From Acidobacteriota bacterium (GTDB lineage: Bacteria > Acidobacteriota > Blastocatellia > Pyrinomonadales > Pyrinomonadaceae): a DNA stretch of 64,000 nucleotides. Below are positions 1 through 8,660 of the stretch, piece by piece. The position numbers and the translations under genes are program-made. Where the stretch lies: the NCBI GenBank assembly GCA_016700175.1, contig CP065003.1, positions 2,676,001-2,740,000 on the forward strand, given 5' to 3'. Every line of letters begins with the position of its first letter. Position 1 is the first letter of the stretch. The notes under the pieces are model-generated. The model saw nothing but the letters and a program-made list of their open reading frames with translations, was not told the origin of the DNA and did not search any database.

Positions 1-1
1 G

Positions 2-1480
2 GATATGGGCGCCGCGGGACTTACGAGCTCTTCCGTCGAGATGGCCGACCGCGCGGGAACGGGGCTGGAGCTTGACCTGACGCTGGTTCCCCAGCGCGAG
101 ACCGGGATGACGGCTTACGAGATGCTGCTCAGCGAATCGCAGGAGCGTATGCTGATCGTCGCCAAGGCCGGCCGCGAACGGGAGCTTGTCGAGATCTTCA
201 ACAAATGGGACCTCGACGCGGTCGTGATCGGAAAGGTGGTCGAAGGGAACCGCCTCAAGGTTATCCACCACGGCGAGCTTATGGCCGATCTTCCCGTGGA
301 CAAGCTCACGGACGAGGCTCCCCGTTACGAGCGTCCGATGGAAGCGCCGGCGTATGCCTCTGTTGGACGAGACGAACGCGCCGCGAAATGGAAGGCCCGC
401 GCTCAAGAGGCCCGGCATGGCGAAAGGGATCTTCTTCAGGTTCTCGAAACGCTCCTTTCATCACCAGACATCTGTTCGAAACACTGGGTTTACGAGCAGT
501 ACGACCACATGGTCAGGACAAACACGGCGATCCTTCCGGGAGCCGACGCGGCGGTTGTGCGCGTCAAGGAAACAAGGCGCGCGATCTCTATGTGCCTCGA
601 CGGGAACGGGCTCTACTCGGCGGTCGATCCGCTCGAAGGCGCGAAACTGACGGTCTCGGAAGCGGCAAGGAACAATGTCTGCGTGGGCGCGACGCCGATT
701 GCGGTGACGAACTGCCTGAACTTCGCATCGCCCGAGCGGCCGAAGATAATGTGGGCGTTCTCGCAAACGATCGACGGAATGAAGGCGGCGTGCGAGACGT
801 TCGACACGCCGGTCATCTCCGGGAACGTTTCCTTTTACAACGAGACGGACGGCGACGGCGTGCTTCCTACACCGACGATCGGGATGGTCGGTCTGCTCGA
901 AGACGTGAGGAAGCTTGTCACGCAGGGATTCAAGAAGAAAGGCGATGTCATCGCTCTTCTCGGCACGACGAACGACGATCTTTCGGTCAGCGAGTATTCG
1001 CAGGCGGTGCTGGGAATCTCCACGAACGAGCTTATCGAGATCGGCTCGGTTCCTGCGCTCGATCTCACGCTTGAAAAGACCGTCCAGGAGACCTGCCTTA
1101 AGCTCGCCGACGAGATGCTGATCGCTTCGGCGCACGACTGTTCGGACGGCGGCCTGGCGATCGCGATCGCTGAATGCTGTTTTTCTTCGCTTAACAACGC
1201 CCCGGACGGAGCGGCGCTCGAGCTTTCATCGAACGGGCTTGATCCGGAAGCGGTCCTCTTCTCCGAATCGCCTTCGAGGATCGTGATCAGCTTTTCGCCG
1301 GAGAACGCTGACAGTGTGGCGTCGGTCGCGGAAGAGATGGGCTGTCCGTTCGAGGTGATAGGAAAGGTCGAAGGCGACGACCTGAAGATCTCGATCGACG
1401 GTTCGGAGGTGTTGAACGCCCCGGTCGCAGCTCTCGAAATGAAGTGGAAGCACGCGCTGGAATCGCTGCTGGAAGCTTGA
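2..1480 (+). CDS. purL: Phosphoribosylformylglycinamidine synthase subunit PurL (5' truncated by window edge)
   Basis: Catalyses the ATP- and ammonia-dependent conversion of FGAR to FGAM in de novo purine synthesis. The reading frame is already open at base 2, and the first visible residues (DMGAAGLTSSS) are an internal PurL motif, so roughly the first third is outside the window. Visible motifs are SGNVSFYNE near residue 270 and HDCSDGGLAIAIAE near residue 376, both typical of the AIRS/PurL superfamily ATP-binding half. The protein ends about 100 residues after the second motif with no glutaminase domain, so this is the short PurL that works with separate PurS and PurQ. No other pur gene follows. 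The downstream gap to hemW holds an inverted repeat. Confidence 0.95.
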   Translation, partial: DMGAAGLTSSSVEMADRAGTGLELDLTLVPQRETGMTAYEMLLSESQERMLIVAKAGRERELVEIFNKWDLDAVVIGKVVEGNRLKVIHHGELMADLPVDKLTDEAPRYERPMEAPAYASVGRDERAAKWKARAQEARHGERDLLQVLETLLSSPDICSKHWVYEQYDHMVRTNTAILPGADAAVVRVKETRRAISMCLDGNGLYSAVDPLEGAKLTVSEAARNNVCVGATPIAVTNCLNFASPERPKIMWAFSQTIDGMKAACETFDTPVISGNVSFYNETDGDGVLPTPTIGMVGLLEDVRKLVTQGFKKKGDVIALLGTTNDDLSVSEYSQAVLGISTNELIEIGSVPALDLTLEKTVQETCLKLADEMLIASAHDCSDGGLAIAIAECCFSSLNNAPDGAALELSSNGLDPEAVLFSESPSRIVISFSPENADSVASVAEEMGCPFEVIGKVEGDDLKISIDGSEVLNAPVAALEMKWKHALESLLEA

Positions 1481-1506
1481 AAAACTTTTTGTCGCAGAGA
1501 GGTTTC

Positions 1507-1643
1507 AACGCAAAGGACGCCAAGGACGCGACGAAAACGTGAACCGGCTCCGAAGCCCGGCCATCCTCCTTGCCGCATGCACTCAGCTGAGACGCAGGCG
1601 GTTCCTGCCTGTTTTCCTTTGCGTCCATAGCGACCTTTGCGTT
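1507..1643. repeat. Inverted-repeat intergenic element, AACGCAAAGG type
   Basis: The left arm AACGCAAAGGACGCC (1507-1521) is complementary to the right arm GCGACCTTTGCGTT (1630-1643), and the left arm also holds short internal direct repeats (AAGGACGC). A related copy lies at 12170-12304. It fills the purL-hemW gap. No coding capacity is seen; it may fold as one long hairpin in a read-through transcript. Confidence 0.6.
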
Positions 1644-1703
1644 TAGCCATTTCCATCTTCATTGTGTTTAACCCTGATATTCAACAGGGTGTAGACTCAA
1701 GCA

Positions 1704-3023
1704 ATGTCGACCGGAGTTTACATCCACGTTCCGTTCTGCAAGTCCCGATGCTCTTACTGCGATTTCGCGACCGATGTGTATCGCAATGAAGAATCGGTCG
1801 AGAGATATGTGAGGGCGCTGATCGGAGAGTTGAGAAGTCAGAAATCAGAAGTCAGGAGTCAGGAGAGAGAAGGAAAAAGTAAAAAGGAAAAGAGCGAGTT
1901 GTCGGATGGTGAAGGCCTCCCGTCACTCGGAACTCATCACTCATCTCTCAGTCCTCAGTCCTCAGTACTGTCCCCTGGCCGCCTGCGCTCCAGTCAGGAC
2001 GACTCATCTCTCAGTCCTCAGTCCTCAGTCCTGCACGCGGGACGCGTGCGCTCCGACACCATCTATCTCGGCGGAGGCACGCCTTCCCTTCTAAGCCCCG
2101 ATCAGCTCGGACGGATCCTCGAAGCCGTACGCGAACGGTTCGAGATCGATGACGACGCCGAGATCACCGTCGAGATGAATCCCGCGACGGTGACACTCGA
2201 TCAACTGAAGGAATACCGTTCGCTCGGCGTCAACAGGGCGAGTTTTGGAGTTCAGACCTTCGACGACCGCTCGCTGAAGCTCCTTGCCCGAGGCCACGAC
2301 GCCGACGACGCGCGAAAGACATACGAGCTTCTTCGCAAGGCAGGGTTCGACAACATTAGCTTCGATCTGATCGGCGGGCTTCCGCACCAGAAACTGGATG
2401 ATTGGAGGGCGAATTTAGAGGAAGCGGTCGCGATGTCGCCCGAGCACATCTCGCTCTACCTTCTGGAGATCCACGAGGGAACCCCGCTCGCGGAACAGGT
2501 CCGTTCCGGACGTCAGCCTTTGCCGGACGAGGACCTTGCGGCCGAAATGTACGAGGCGATGCTGGAAAGGCTCGACGCGGCTGGATACGAGCAATACGAG
2601 ATCTCGAACTTCTCAAGACCCGGCCGCGAATCGAGGCACAACCTGAAGTACTGGGAGCTCGATCCCGTGATCGGCTTCGGCGTGTCGGCGCATTCGTTCG
2701 ACGGGTCCAGACGATGGGTCAACGCCAGAGACACGCTCGCCTACGTGAGGTCGGTCGAATGTGGCGATTCGCCCGTAGTCGAAATTGACCGTCTGCAGGA
2801 AAAGCAACTGAAGGCGGAGTTCGCGTTTCTCAAGCTTCGTTTGAACAGAGGGCTTGACCTGGCGGAGTACCGAAAACGTTTCGGCTCTGAACTCCTTGCC
2901 GAGTTCGGCGAGCAGTTAGAAGAGTTTCGGGAGATCGGGCTCATCGATATCGAAGACGACAGACTCCGGCTTACCGCCAAAGGAAGGCTCTACTCGAACG
3001 AAGTGTTCGGGGTGTTTGTCTGA
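1704..3023 (+). CDS. hemW: HemW-like radical SAM protein (oxygen-independent coproporphyrinogen III oxidase family) with an internal repeat insertion
   Basis: Radical SAM protein of the HemN/HemW family; HemW members deliver haem rather than oxidise coproporphyrinogen. The [4Fe-4S] motif CKSRCSYC is at residues 12-19 (C12, C16, C19), and the extra residues before it that mark true HemN are absent. GGGTPS follows at about residue 123, and the SAM-binding and HemN C-terminal regions continue to residue 439. In family members the cysteine motif and GGGTPS are about 45-50 residues closer to each other's expected spacing; here residues about 44-117 are low-complexity (SLSPQSSVL twice) and are encoded by the same 7-bp repeats found between genes elsewhere in the window. 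Without this insert the protein would be about 365 residues, close to normal. The frame is intact, so the gene may be functional with an extra loop. Confidence 0.9.
   Translation: MSTGVYIHVPFCKSRCSYCDFATDVYRNEESVERYVRALIGELRSQKSEVRSQEREGKSKKEKSELSDGEGLPSLGTHHSSLSPQSSVLSPGRLRSSQDDSSLSPQSSVLHAGRVRSDTIYLGGGTPSLLSPDQLGRILEAVRERFEIDDDAEITVEMNPATVTLDQLKEYRSLGVNRASFGVQTFDDRSLKLLARGHDADDARKTYELLRKAGFDNISFDLIGGLPHQKLDDWRANLEEAVAMSPEHISLYLLEIHEGTPLAEQVRSGRQPLPDEDLAAEMYEAMLERLDAAGYEQYEISNFSRPGRESRHNLKYWELDPVIGFGVSAHSFDGSRRWVNARDTLAYVRSVECGDSPVVEIDRLQEKQLKAEFAFLKLRLNRGLDLAEYRKRFGSELLAEFGEQLEEFREIGLIDIEDDRLRLTAKGRLYSNEVFGVFV
1833..2054 (+). repeat. 7-bp tandem repeat block inserted in frame inside hemW
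   Basis: The segment contains two direct copies of a stretch built of CTCAGTC heptamers (1939-1966 and 2002-2029, 63 bp apart), preceded by GTCAGGA-like heptamers and followed by the palindrome CACGCGGGACGCGTG that belongs to the intergenic hairpin module. On the coding strand the heptamer array reads Ser-Pro-Gln-Ser-Ser-Val-Leu and has no stop in any frame; the complementary strand has TGA once per 21 bases in every frame. The 222-bp length is a multiple of three. Confidence 0.85.
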
Positions 3024-3051
3024 GGCAGACGCATACTTCCGGTTATCATTT

Positions 3052-3576
3052 ATGAGATCTTTGCTTCCAGTGTTATTTGCGGCCGTCCTTTCGTTCGCAG
3101 CGTCAGCTCAAGTGCCCGAGGCAGAACATTGGCAATCGATCCAGTTTCGCGGCCTGCCCTCGCAGGAGCCATTCTTTTGCACACCCTCCGACAACAGCCT
3201 TGTGTCTGCGGATGAACTCGACAAGCTTTGGTCGCACGAAAGATGTGCGGAGTTTGAAAAGCCGAACGCCGACTTTTCCAAGGAATCGCTCTTGGCATAC
3301 CGGGCAGGCGGGGACTGCCATATGCGCCTGATGATCGACGTACTGGTTGACCGTCCGGCCAGGAAATACCTGGTCGAGATCGTGAATATATGGGGCGGCT
3401 GCCGTGCGGGAGGCAGGCGCGCTGGCTGGCTTGTGATAGAGAGGGTCCCCGAAGGCTACTCTGTGGACTTTCGCGAGATCCAGATAGGCGATCGCGACTT
3501 TTCGAACGACCCGGAAGTGTTGAAGATCAAAAGCTGGAAGATCCGGGAGAAGTTGTCGGGCGCACCGCAGAGATGA
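3052..3576 (+). CDS. Hypothetical secreted protein
   Basis: I do not recognise a family. The ATG at 3052 is preferred to an upstream TTG at 3016 because it directly begins a clear signal peptide (MRSLLPVLFAAVLSFAASAQ), and the TTG start would overlap the hemW stop. The mature protein of about 155 residues has four cysteines and no obvious repeat or catalytic motif. It is probably exported to the periplasm. It lies 28 bases after hemW on the same strand and may be co-transcribed, but no functional link is visible. Confidence 0.7.
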   Translation: MRSLLPVLFAAVLSFAASAQVPEAEHWQSIQFRGLPSQEPFFCTPSDNSLVSADELDKLWSHERCAEFEKPNADFSKESLLAYRAGGDCHMRLMIDVLVDRPARKYLVEIVNIWGGCRAGGRRAGWLVIERVPEGYSVDFREIQIGDRDFSNDPEVLKIKSWKIREKLSGAPQR

Positions 3577-3945
3577 GCGCCGAATTTTGTCCGGCCGAAT
3601 AGCGATCCGGGCGTTTGCATTGGTCGAATCAATGTCGCTGCTAAAATCGCCCGGGACCGGTTTCCCTGCGATACGCCACACTGCGCTTGCGGCTTGCCCC
3701 GGGCTATCATCCGTTGCCCCTTCGGGGCATTTGGACCGCGGGCGTCCCCGCCTGCATTTCTTCCGCCGCTAAAGCGGCTCCGGAATCGTGTCTCCGTTTC
3801 TCCGTGGGTTCCGCCTTCGGCTCCACCCACGGCTAAAAGCAGGTCGTCGCTTCGCGACTCTGGTTGAAACCCTCTACGTATACCCGGGGCTGCGCCTGCG
3901 GCTGGCCCCGGGCTACCATCCGTTGCCCCTTCGGGGCATAAGACT
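3577..3945 (+). repeat. Divergent copy of the intergenic hairpin module
   Basis: No gene is supported here. The stretch holds CCCCGGGCTATCATCCG twice in variant form (about 3700 and 3910), the CGGGCGTCCCCGCC motif (3738-3751) shared with 53785-53800, the palindrome GCCGCTAAAGCGGC (about 3768), a hairpin CCGTGGGTTCC...CCACCCACGG (about 3812-3835) and GTCGTCGCTTCGCGAC. The palindromes occur in the same order as in the copies at 10.5, 49.5 and 50.7 kb, and like them are followed by a short tandem array. Confidence 0.6.
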
Positions 3946-4041
3946 CGACAGACTCGACAGACTCGACAGACTCGATAGACTCGACAGACTCAATAGACTC
4001 GACAGACTCGAAGGACTCAATAGACTCGATAGACTCTGCAG
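3946..4041 (+). repeat. 9-bp tandem array, GACTC plus four variable bases
   Basis: About ten units of exactly 9 bp with a fixed GACTC and a variable tetramer (GACA, GATA, AATA, GAAG, TGCA). Read on the other strand the unit is GAGTC plus four bases, the same format as the array at 30060-30340. An apparent coding frame across it (LDRLDRL...) is a by-product of the period being three codons. Bases 4042-4272 hold nothing else I can identify. Confidence 0.85.
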
Positions 4042-4272
4042 ACTTCTGCTATACTGCATCCGGCTCAACCCATCACCTGCATAACAATTTGGGCCTCGGG
4101 CTCAATGCCCGGACCGGAACGAAGCTTCATTCCGGTTCAGGGTTCTTGTGTCCGGGCATTGGTCCCTGCTTGAGACTTCGGTCTCTACTGGGGTCGCCCG
4201 TCTTTCCCTTCAACTCAGGATTAGGAGGCAGGGCGCGTTTTCCGTTTCGAGCCGCGGAGCGCCGAAATTGTT

Positions 4273-5400
4273 ATGAAGCCACTCATTAAACATCTCGTTT
4301 CAGGAGCCCTCTGGGCGCTGATCACATTTGTCATTGGATCGGTCGTCATCTCGGCTCAAAGCCAGACAGTGACGACCCCTAGACCCGTAAGCCCCGCCGC
4401 TGAGGTCAGCCAGACGATCGGCCTCACCGAGATAACGGTCAATTACTCGCGGCCCCGCGTGACCCTCAACGGTGTCGACCGATCGGGCCAGATCTGGGGC
4501 ACTCAGGTCCCATACGGATTCAACGTTCTTCAGGGCGGTAACGGAGGCAAGAACCCCTGGCGCGCGGGAGCCAACGAAAACACGACGATCGAGTTTACGG
4601 ACGATGTCGTCATCGAAGGCAAGCCGCTCGCCGCCGGCAAGTACGGCCTTCACATGGCGGTCTGGGAGGACGGCCGGGTCACCCTCATCTTTTCGAAGAA
4701 TCACACGTCGTGGGGCAGTTTCTTCTATGAGGAAAAGGACGACGCTCTCCGGGTCGATGTGCGCTCGAAGGAAATCTCTCACACCGAGGTGCTCACCTAC
4801 GACTTCGTGGAGATGGGCAACAATTACGCCATCCTCGCCCTTGCCTGGGAGAAGAAGCAGATCCCGTTCAGGATCGAGGTCGATGTGCAGAAGACCGTTC
4901 TGGCAAACATCAGAAACGAACTCCGCAGTTTTCCCGCCTTCTTCTGGCAAGGCTACCAAAGCGCGGCGCAGTGGTGCCTGAACAACAACATCAACCACGA
5001 GGAGGCTATTCAATGGGCCGACCAAGCGATAGCGCGGAACCGCTCGTTCCAGACGCTGGCCACCAAGGCTGGGCTCCTTACACAGTCCGGAAAACAGGCG
5101 GATGGAAACGCGATCTATGAAGAGGCAGCCGGTGTTGCCAACAAGAACCAGCTGAACGCGCTGGGATACCAGATGCTCGCCCGGAAGGACTTCGACCGTG
5201 CGATCAAGTTCCTCAAGCTCAACGCCGAGCGCTTTCCCGACGACCCCAATTGTTTCGACAGTCTGGGAGAAGCTTACAAACAGGCGGGCGACCGCGAGAA
5301 CGCGATCAAGAACCTTCGCAAGTCGCTTTCGATGAATCCGCCCCCGAATGTAAGGGCTAACTCGGAGAAGCTTCTGAAGGAACTGGGAGAAACCCTTTAG
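4273..5400 (+). CDS. DUF2911 domain protein with C-terminal TPR repeats
   Basis: Secreted or periplasmic protein of unknown function. An N-terminal hydrophobic segment with signal-peptide character (about residues 8-29, ending ISAQS) is followed by a DUF2911 region (about 40-185; PRVTLNGVDRSGQIWGTQVP and KYGLHMAVWEDG are typical of the family), then helical sequence and TPR-like repeats (about 270-375; LGYQMLARKDFDRAIKFL and LGEAYKQAGDRENAIKNL). This DUF2911-TPR architecture is common in Acidobacteria and Bacteroidetes. It stands alone between repeat-rich gaps. The ATG at 4273 has only a weak ribosome site. Confidence 0.85.
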   Translation: MKPLIKHLVSGALWALITFVIGSVVISAQSQTVTTPRPVSPAAEVSQTIGLTEITVNYSRPRVTLNGVDRSGQIWGTQVPYGFNVLQGGNGGKNPWRAGANENTTIEFTDDVVIEGKPLAAGKYGLHMAVWEDGRVTLIFSKNHTSWGSFFYEEKDDALRVDVRSKEISHTEVLTYDFVEMGNNYAILALAWEKKQIPFRIEVDVQKTVLANIRNELRSFPAFFWQGYQSAAQWCLNNNINHEEAIQWADQAIARNRSFQTLATKAGLLTQSGKQADGNAIYEEAAGVANKNQLNALGYQMLARKDFDRAIKFLKLNAERFPDDPNCFDSLGEAYKQAGDRENAIKNLRKSLSMNPPPNVRANSEKLLKELGETL

Positions 5401-5454
5401 ATTCGACCTAGGTCGCCCTAAGCATCGGCCGGGGGACCGAAAGGGCCAATAGAT

Positions 5455-5545
5455 CATCTCGCCGGCTTCAGCCGGCTATCTCGCGGCTAAAGCCCGATCA
5501 CGTGTTGTTTGCCCGGTTGACCCCCGGCTGAAGCCGGGGGCAACT
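5455..5545. repeat. Paired hairpin element, GCCGGC/CCCCCGGC type
   Basis: Contains GCCGGCTTCAGCCGGC and, about 50 bases on, CCCCCGGCTGAAGCCGGGGG followed by CAACTGAT. A second copy at 26516-26612 has the same order, but its second hairpin reads CCCCCCGCTGAAGCGGGGGG, a paired change that keeps the stem. The rest of the 5401-5786 gap contains the short palindrome CGACCTAGGTCG just after the preceding gene and nothing else recognised. Confidence 0.65.
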
Positions 5546-5786
5546 GATGTTTACCGGCAACGTGATCTTTCGTGCGAAACGATTGGGAATGGTGTACATT
5601 CCTGCTTCCCAGACCACCTCCAACTGATTCTGCCCTTGTCACTGCTCTTCCGGATCGTTTACTTGGCAGGGATTGTTTTTGTAAGATTCAGCCGTTGCGA
5701 AGCGACCAGAACATAGAAACACAACGACAGTTCCCGGGATTCGCATCGTAGGCCATACTAATACCTTACAAGGGGACAACGTAATT

Positions 5787-6980
5787 ATGAGACAGAAAGC
5801 TACGTATCAGCTTACGGGGCGCCAGTTGGTTCTGCTTGCCGTGATCTCGGCGTTCATCGCAGTGGCAGCGGTCGCCGCGATGTCCGGTTTTGGGATCGGC
5901 TGGAACTACTTTATGTCGGGAGAATCGGCGGAGAAGACTTTCGCCGAGACCCGGCCCGCAATCACGGATCCCGCGACCGTAACTGACGAAGAGAACAACA
6001 TCGAGATCTACAAGAAGATGTCGCCGGGCGTGGCGTTCATCACCACCAGCGCCAGGTTCGAAAACTGGTTCGGGGAAGAGTTCGAAAGGGAAAGCGGGAT
6101 CGGGTCCGGCTCTGTGATCGACAACCAGGGGCATATCCTTACGAACTATCACGTCATCGAGGGAGCCTCGAAGCTGACCGTAAGTTTCGGCGGCGACAAG
6201 ATTTATCCGGCCACGCTGGTGGGCGGAGATCCGGACACGGACCTCGCTGTTATCAAGATAGTCCCGCCGGCGGAAGGCCTCACGGTGATCCCGCTGGGCG
6301 ATTCGGGATCGCTCGACGTCGGACAGAAGGTCCTTGCGATCGGAAACCCATTCGGTCTGGACAGGACATTGACCACCGGTGTGATCTCGGGCCTGCAGAG
6401 GCCGATCAGGGCACGTAACGGACGGCCGATCGATGCCGCGATCCAGACCGATGCCTCGATCAACTCCGGTAACTCCGGCGGTCCTTTACTCGACAAGTTC
6501 GGCAGGATGATCGGGATCAATTCACAAATACTTTCGCCTTCTGGCGCGTCCGCCGGTGTAGGTTTCGCGGTTCCGGTAAACACCGCCAAGCGTGTGGTTC
6601 CGCAGCTGCTTCAGTTCGGCGAGGTCAGACGGCCGAAGCTGGGCGCTTCACTCTACGGTGTAGAAGAGCTTCGCGACCGCGGAATCGATCTTCCGATCAG
6701 GGAAGGGCTTCTTGTCAGAAGCGTCGTTCCGGGCGGATCGATCGACCGTGCGGGCCTAAGGGGACTTTCTTCCGACGGGCAATCGACGTTGCTGGGCGAC
6801 ATCATCACCTCGATCGATGGCCAGAAGGTGAACAACATCGACGACCTATACAGGTTCCTCGACAAGAAGAAGATCGGCGAAACCGTCAGCGTGCAGGTGT
6901 ACCGGCGGGGAGATACGATCACCGTACCGGTCAAACTTCTCCAGATGCCGGAGACGCGTAGCGGAAATCGCCGCTTCTGA
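5787..6980 (+). CDS. HtrA/DegP-type S1C serine protease with PDZ domain
   Basis: Periplasmic protein-quality-control protease, membrane-anchored by an N-terminal segment (about residues 12-38). The trypsin-like domain carries the complete triad: His122 in ILTNYHVIEG, Asp152 in DPDTDLAVIK, Ser230 in NSGNSGGPLL. A PDZ domain follows (about 285-390; LLVRSVVPGGSIDRAGL and DIITSIDGQKVNNIDDLYRF). One PDZ domain and 397 residues fit the DegS/HhoA-like shape rather than DegP with two PDZs. A stem-loop with a T-rich tail follows the stop, so it is probably a single-gene unit. Confidence 0.92.
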   Translation: MRQKATYQLTGRQLVLLAVISAFIAVAAVAAMSGFGIGWNYFMSGESAEKTFAETRPAITDPATVTDEENNIEIYKKMSPGVAFITTSARFENWFGEEFERESGIGSGSVIDNQGHILTNYHVIEGASKLTVSFGGDKIYPATLVGGDPDTDLAVIKIVPPAEGLTVIPLGDSGSLDVGQKVLAIGNPFGLDRTLTTGVISGLQRPIRARNGRPIDAAIQTDASINSGNSGGPLLDKFGRMIGINSQILSPSGASAGVGFAVPVNTAKRVVPQLLQFGEVRRPKLGASLYGVEELRDRGIDLPIREGLLVRSVVPGGSIDRAGLRGLSSDGQSTLLGDIITSIDGQKVNNIDDLYRFLDKKKIGETVSVQVYRRGDTITVPVKLLQMPETRSGNRRF

Positions 6981-6995
6981 GCACTGGCAAATCGA

Positions 6996-7039
6996 AACAG
7001 CGCAGACGAGCACGTGTCGCCTGCGCTGTTCTCTTTCTT
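6996..7039 (+). terminator. Probable intrinsic terminator of the HtrA gene
   Basis: AACAGCGCAG (6996-7005) pairs with CTGCGCTGTT (7021-7030), followed by CTCTTTCTT. The stem is 10 bp with a 15-base loop, and it starts 16 bases after the HtrA stop. Confidence 0.65.
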
Positions 7040-7052
7040 GAACACCGACGCT

Positions 7053-7292
7053 ATGGATTCTGCCGGCCCTGAAAATTTTTACAACGAGGGATTCGGCTGG
7101 ATCTGCCGCCTGTGCGAAGCGCGTTCGGATCGCGAAGTCGAGGAAAAGCGGTCCAGGCTTATGACCGAGGGCGAGGCCGAGAACAGATCGGCCGATCTAT
7201 CGACGCCCGCCCTCGCAAGATGGGCGGACCGTGGGGCGGGGATCCTGGAATGTCCTGGTTGCGGAACCAAAGAACGAGTAAAGGGAAGTTAG
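7053..7292 (+). CDS. Small zinc-ribbon-like protein
   Basis: A 79-residue protein not assigned to a named family. It has two CxxC pairs, CRLC (residues 18-21) and CPGC (67-70), spaced as in a zinc ribbon with a long helical insert between them. The ATG at 7053 is chosen over a GTG at 7014 because the latter lies inside the terminator stem. Aromatic residues before the first pair (FYNEGFGWIC) suggest a folded start. A role in nucleic-acid or protein binding is only an inference from the ribbon. Confidence 0.55.
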   Translation: MDSAGPENFYNEGFGWICRLCEARSDREVEEKRSRLMTEGEAENRSADLSTPALARWADRGAGILECPGCGTKERVKGS

Positions 7293-7515
7293 AGCGAGGA
7301 AGGACGTACTCTCTCCATATTGCACAAATCCTGACCGGCCCAATTGCCAGATTCACCGAAGCATGTAACAGCCAGTCCCCACGGGCAAGGAACTCAGGTT
7401 CCTCTTCATAATTCTGAAGGAAGGGGCGAAAACGAATGCTTAGCCAACTGATCCCGGCTGATGTATCATCTCGAAGGGTGCTTTTACCCTTAGAACTCAT
7501 TCCTTGAGGTAATAA

Positions 7516-8550
7516 ATGAGAAATAAGTCATTCGCGTTTCTCGCAGCCGCATTTGTCATTGGCGCGTCGCTCGTATTTACGGGCGGTAGCGAGGCCAGAT
7601 CGAACGAGCTTGCCGCGCTGCTTCCGCAGTCGGATGGTGTGCTTGTGCTCGATGTCAGGAAGCTCTTTGATGAATCGCTTCCGCAGATCCTATCGGCTAA
7701 CGAACCGCTGCTTGCGAAGATCAACGGCGAGGCAAACAAGATCAAGACCCGGACCGGACTCGACCTAAGGCAGTTTGACGTGCTCGCGCTGGGCGTGAGA
7801 ACGAAACAGGTCGACGAGAAGACTTTGAATGTCGAACCCGTTATTCTCGCCCGCGGACCTTACAACGGCAATTCGCTTGCTGAGGCGGCGAAGATGGCCT
7901 CAGAAGGAAAATCCCGAACCGAGGAGTTTGCAGGAAGAACGGTTTACATCTTTTCAGCGAAAGAGATCGTGGACCGAAACCGCCCGTTGGGCGCCGGATC
8001 GCAGAGTGTTTTCGAAAAGATGTTCGATAAGGTCCTGAACGGGCTCTCGGATGAGGTCGCGCTTGCCGCGTACGACTCGAATACGGTCGCGCTCGGTTCG
8101 CTCGGGCGAGTGAAAGAACTACTCGGGAATTCCCCGAGGATCGAGAACCGTCTGCTCGAGATGCTCGGCCGAAAGCAGAACGCCGTCGCAAGCTTTGGAA
8201 TGGTTGTACCGGACGGTCTGTCCCGCTACTTCGAACTTGAAGAGGACGAACTCGGCGAGAGCCTTAATTCCGTCCGTGAGGTCAACGGCACGCTCGACAC
8301 ATTACCGGGCAGGACGATGCTGTCAATCGCCGCTCGGACCGTCGATGCCAAGCAGGCTGAAAACCTCGAGATAATGCTCTCCGGGTTTCGAGGCCTGTTC
8401 GCCGGGATCCTGAAACAGCAGAAGGGCGAGGACAAGAAGGTTTACGGGCGCATGCTCGAAAACCTTTCGGTGGACAGAAACGAAACCGAACTGACGGTGA
8501 GCCTTGAGATTCCGCAAGGCGACCTCGACATCATCGTGGGAAAGAAGTAA
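7516..8550 (+). CDS. Hypothetical secreted protein (344 aa)
   Basis: Function unknown. GAGGT five bases before the ATG supports the start. Residues 1-27 form a signal peptide (AFLAAAFVIGASLVFTGGS), then a mature domain beginning ELAALLPQSDGVLVLDVRKL. Proteins with this opening, describing a potential for a variable called by quantity rather than catalysis, occur in Acidobacteria as uncharacterised periplasmic proteins; no catalytic motif or repeat is visible. A GC-rich hairpin with a T-rich tail follows the stop, so it is likely transcribed alone. Confidence 0.7.
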   Translation: MRNKSFAFLAAAFVIGASLVFTGGSEARSNELAALLPQSDGVLVLDVRKLFDESLPQILSANEPLLAKINGEANKIKTRTGLDLRQFDVLALGVRTKQVDEKTLNVEPVILARGPYNGNSLAEAAKMASEGKSRTEEFAGRTVYIFSAKEIVDRNRPLGAGSQSVFEKMFDKVLNGLSDEVALAAYDSNTVALGSLGRVKELLGNSPRIENRLLEMLGRKQNAVASFGMVVPDGLSRYFELEEDELGESLNSVREVNGTLDTLPGRTMLSIAARTVDAKQAENLEIMLSGFRGLFAGILKQQKGEDKKVYGRMLENLSVDRNETELTVSLEIPQGDLDIIVGKK

Positions 8551-8577
8551 CTGCTCACCGTCGCGATCCTATTCAGC

Positions 8578-8611
8578 GGCCGCCGCCACCCCCCGGCGGC
8601 CTTTCCTTTTC
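8578..8611 (+). terminator. Probable intrinsic terminator
   Basis: GGCCGCCG (8578-8585) pairs with CGGCGGCC (8594-8601), followed by TTTCCTTTTC. It lies 27 bases past the stop of the preceding gene. Confidence 0.7.
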
Positions 8612-8660
8612 TCCCGCCGACATCTTTTCCCCGAAGTCCGTTTGGAATAACATAGGTTTT

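Noticed and set aside
3788..4084. Open frame with Leu-Asp-Arg repeats
   Set aside because: Made of hairpin-module and 9-bp array sequence; no ribosome site and no protein-like composition.
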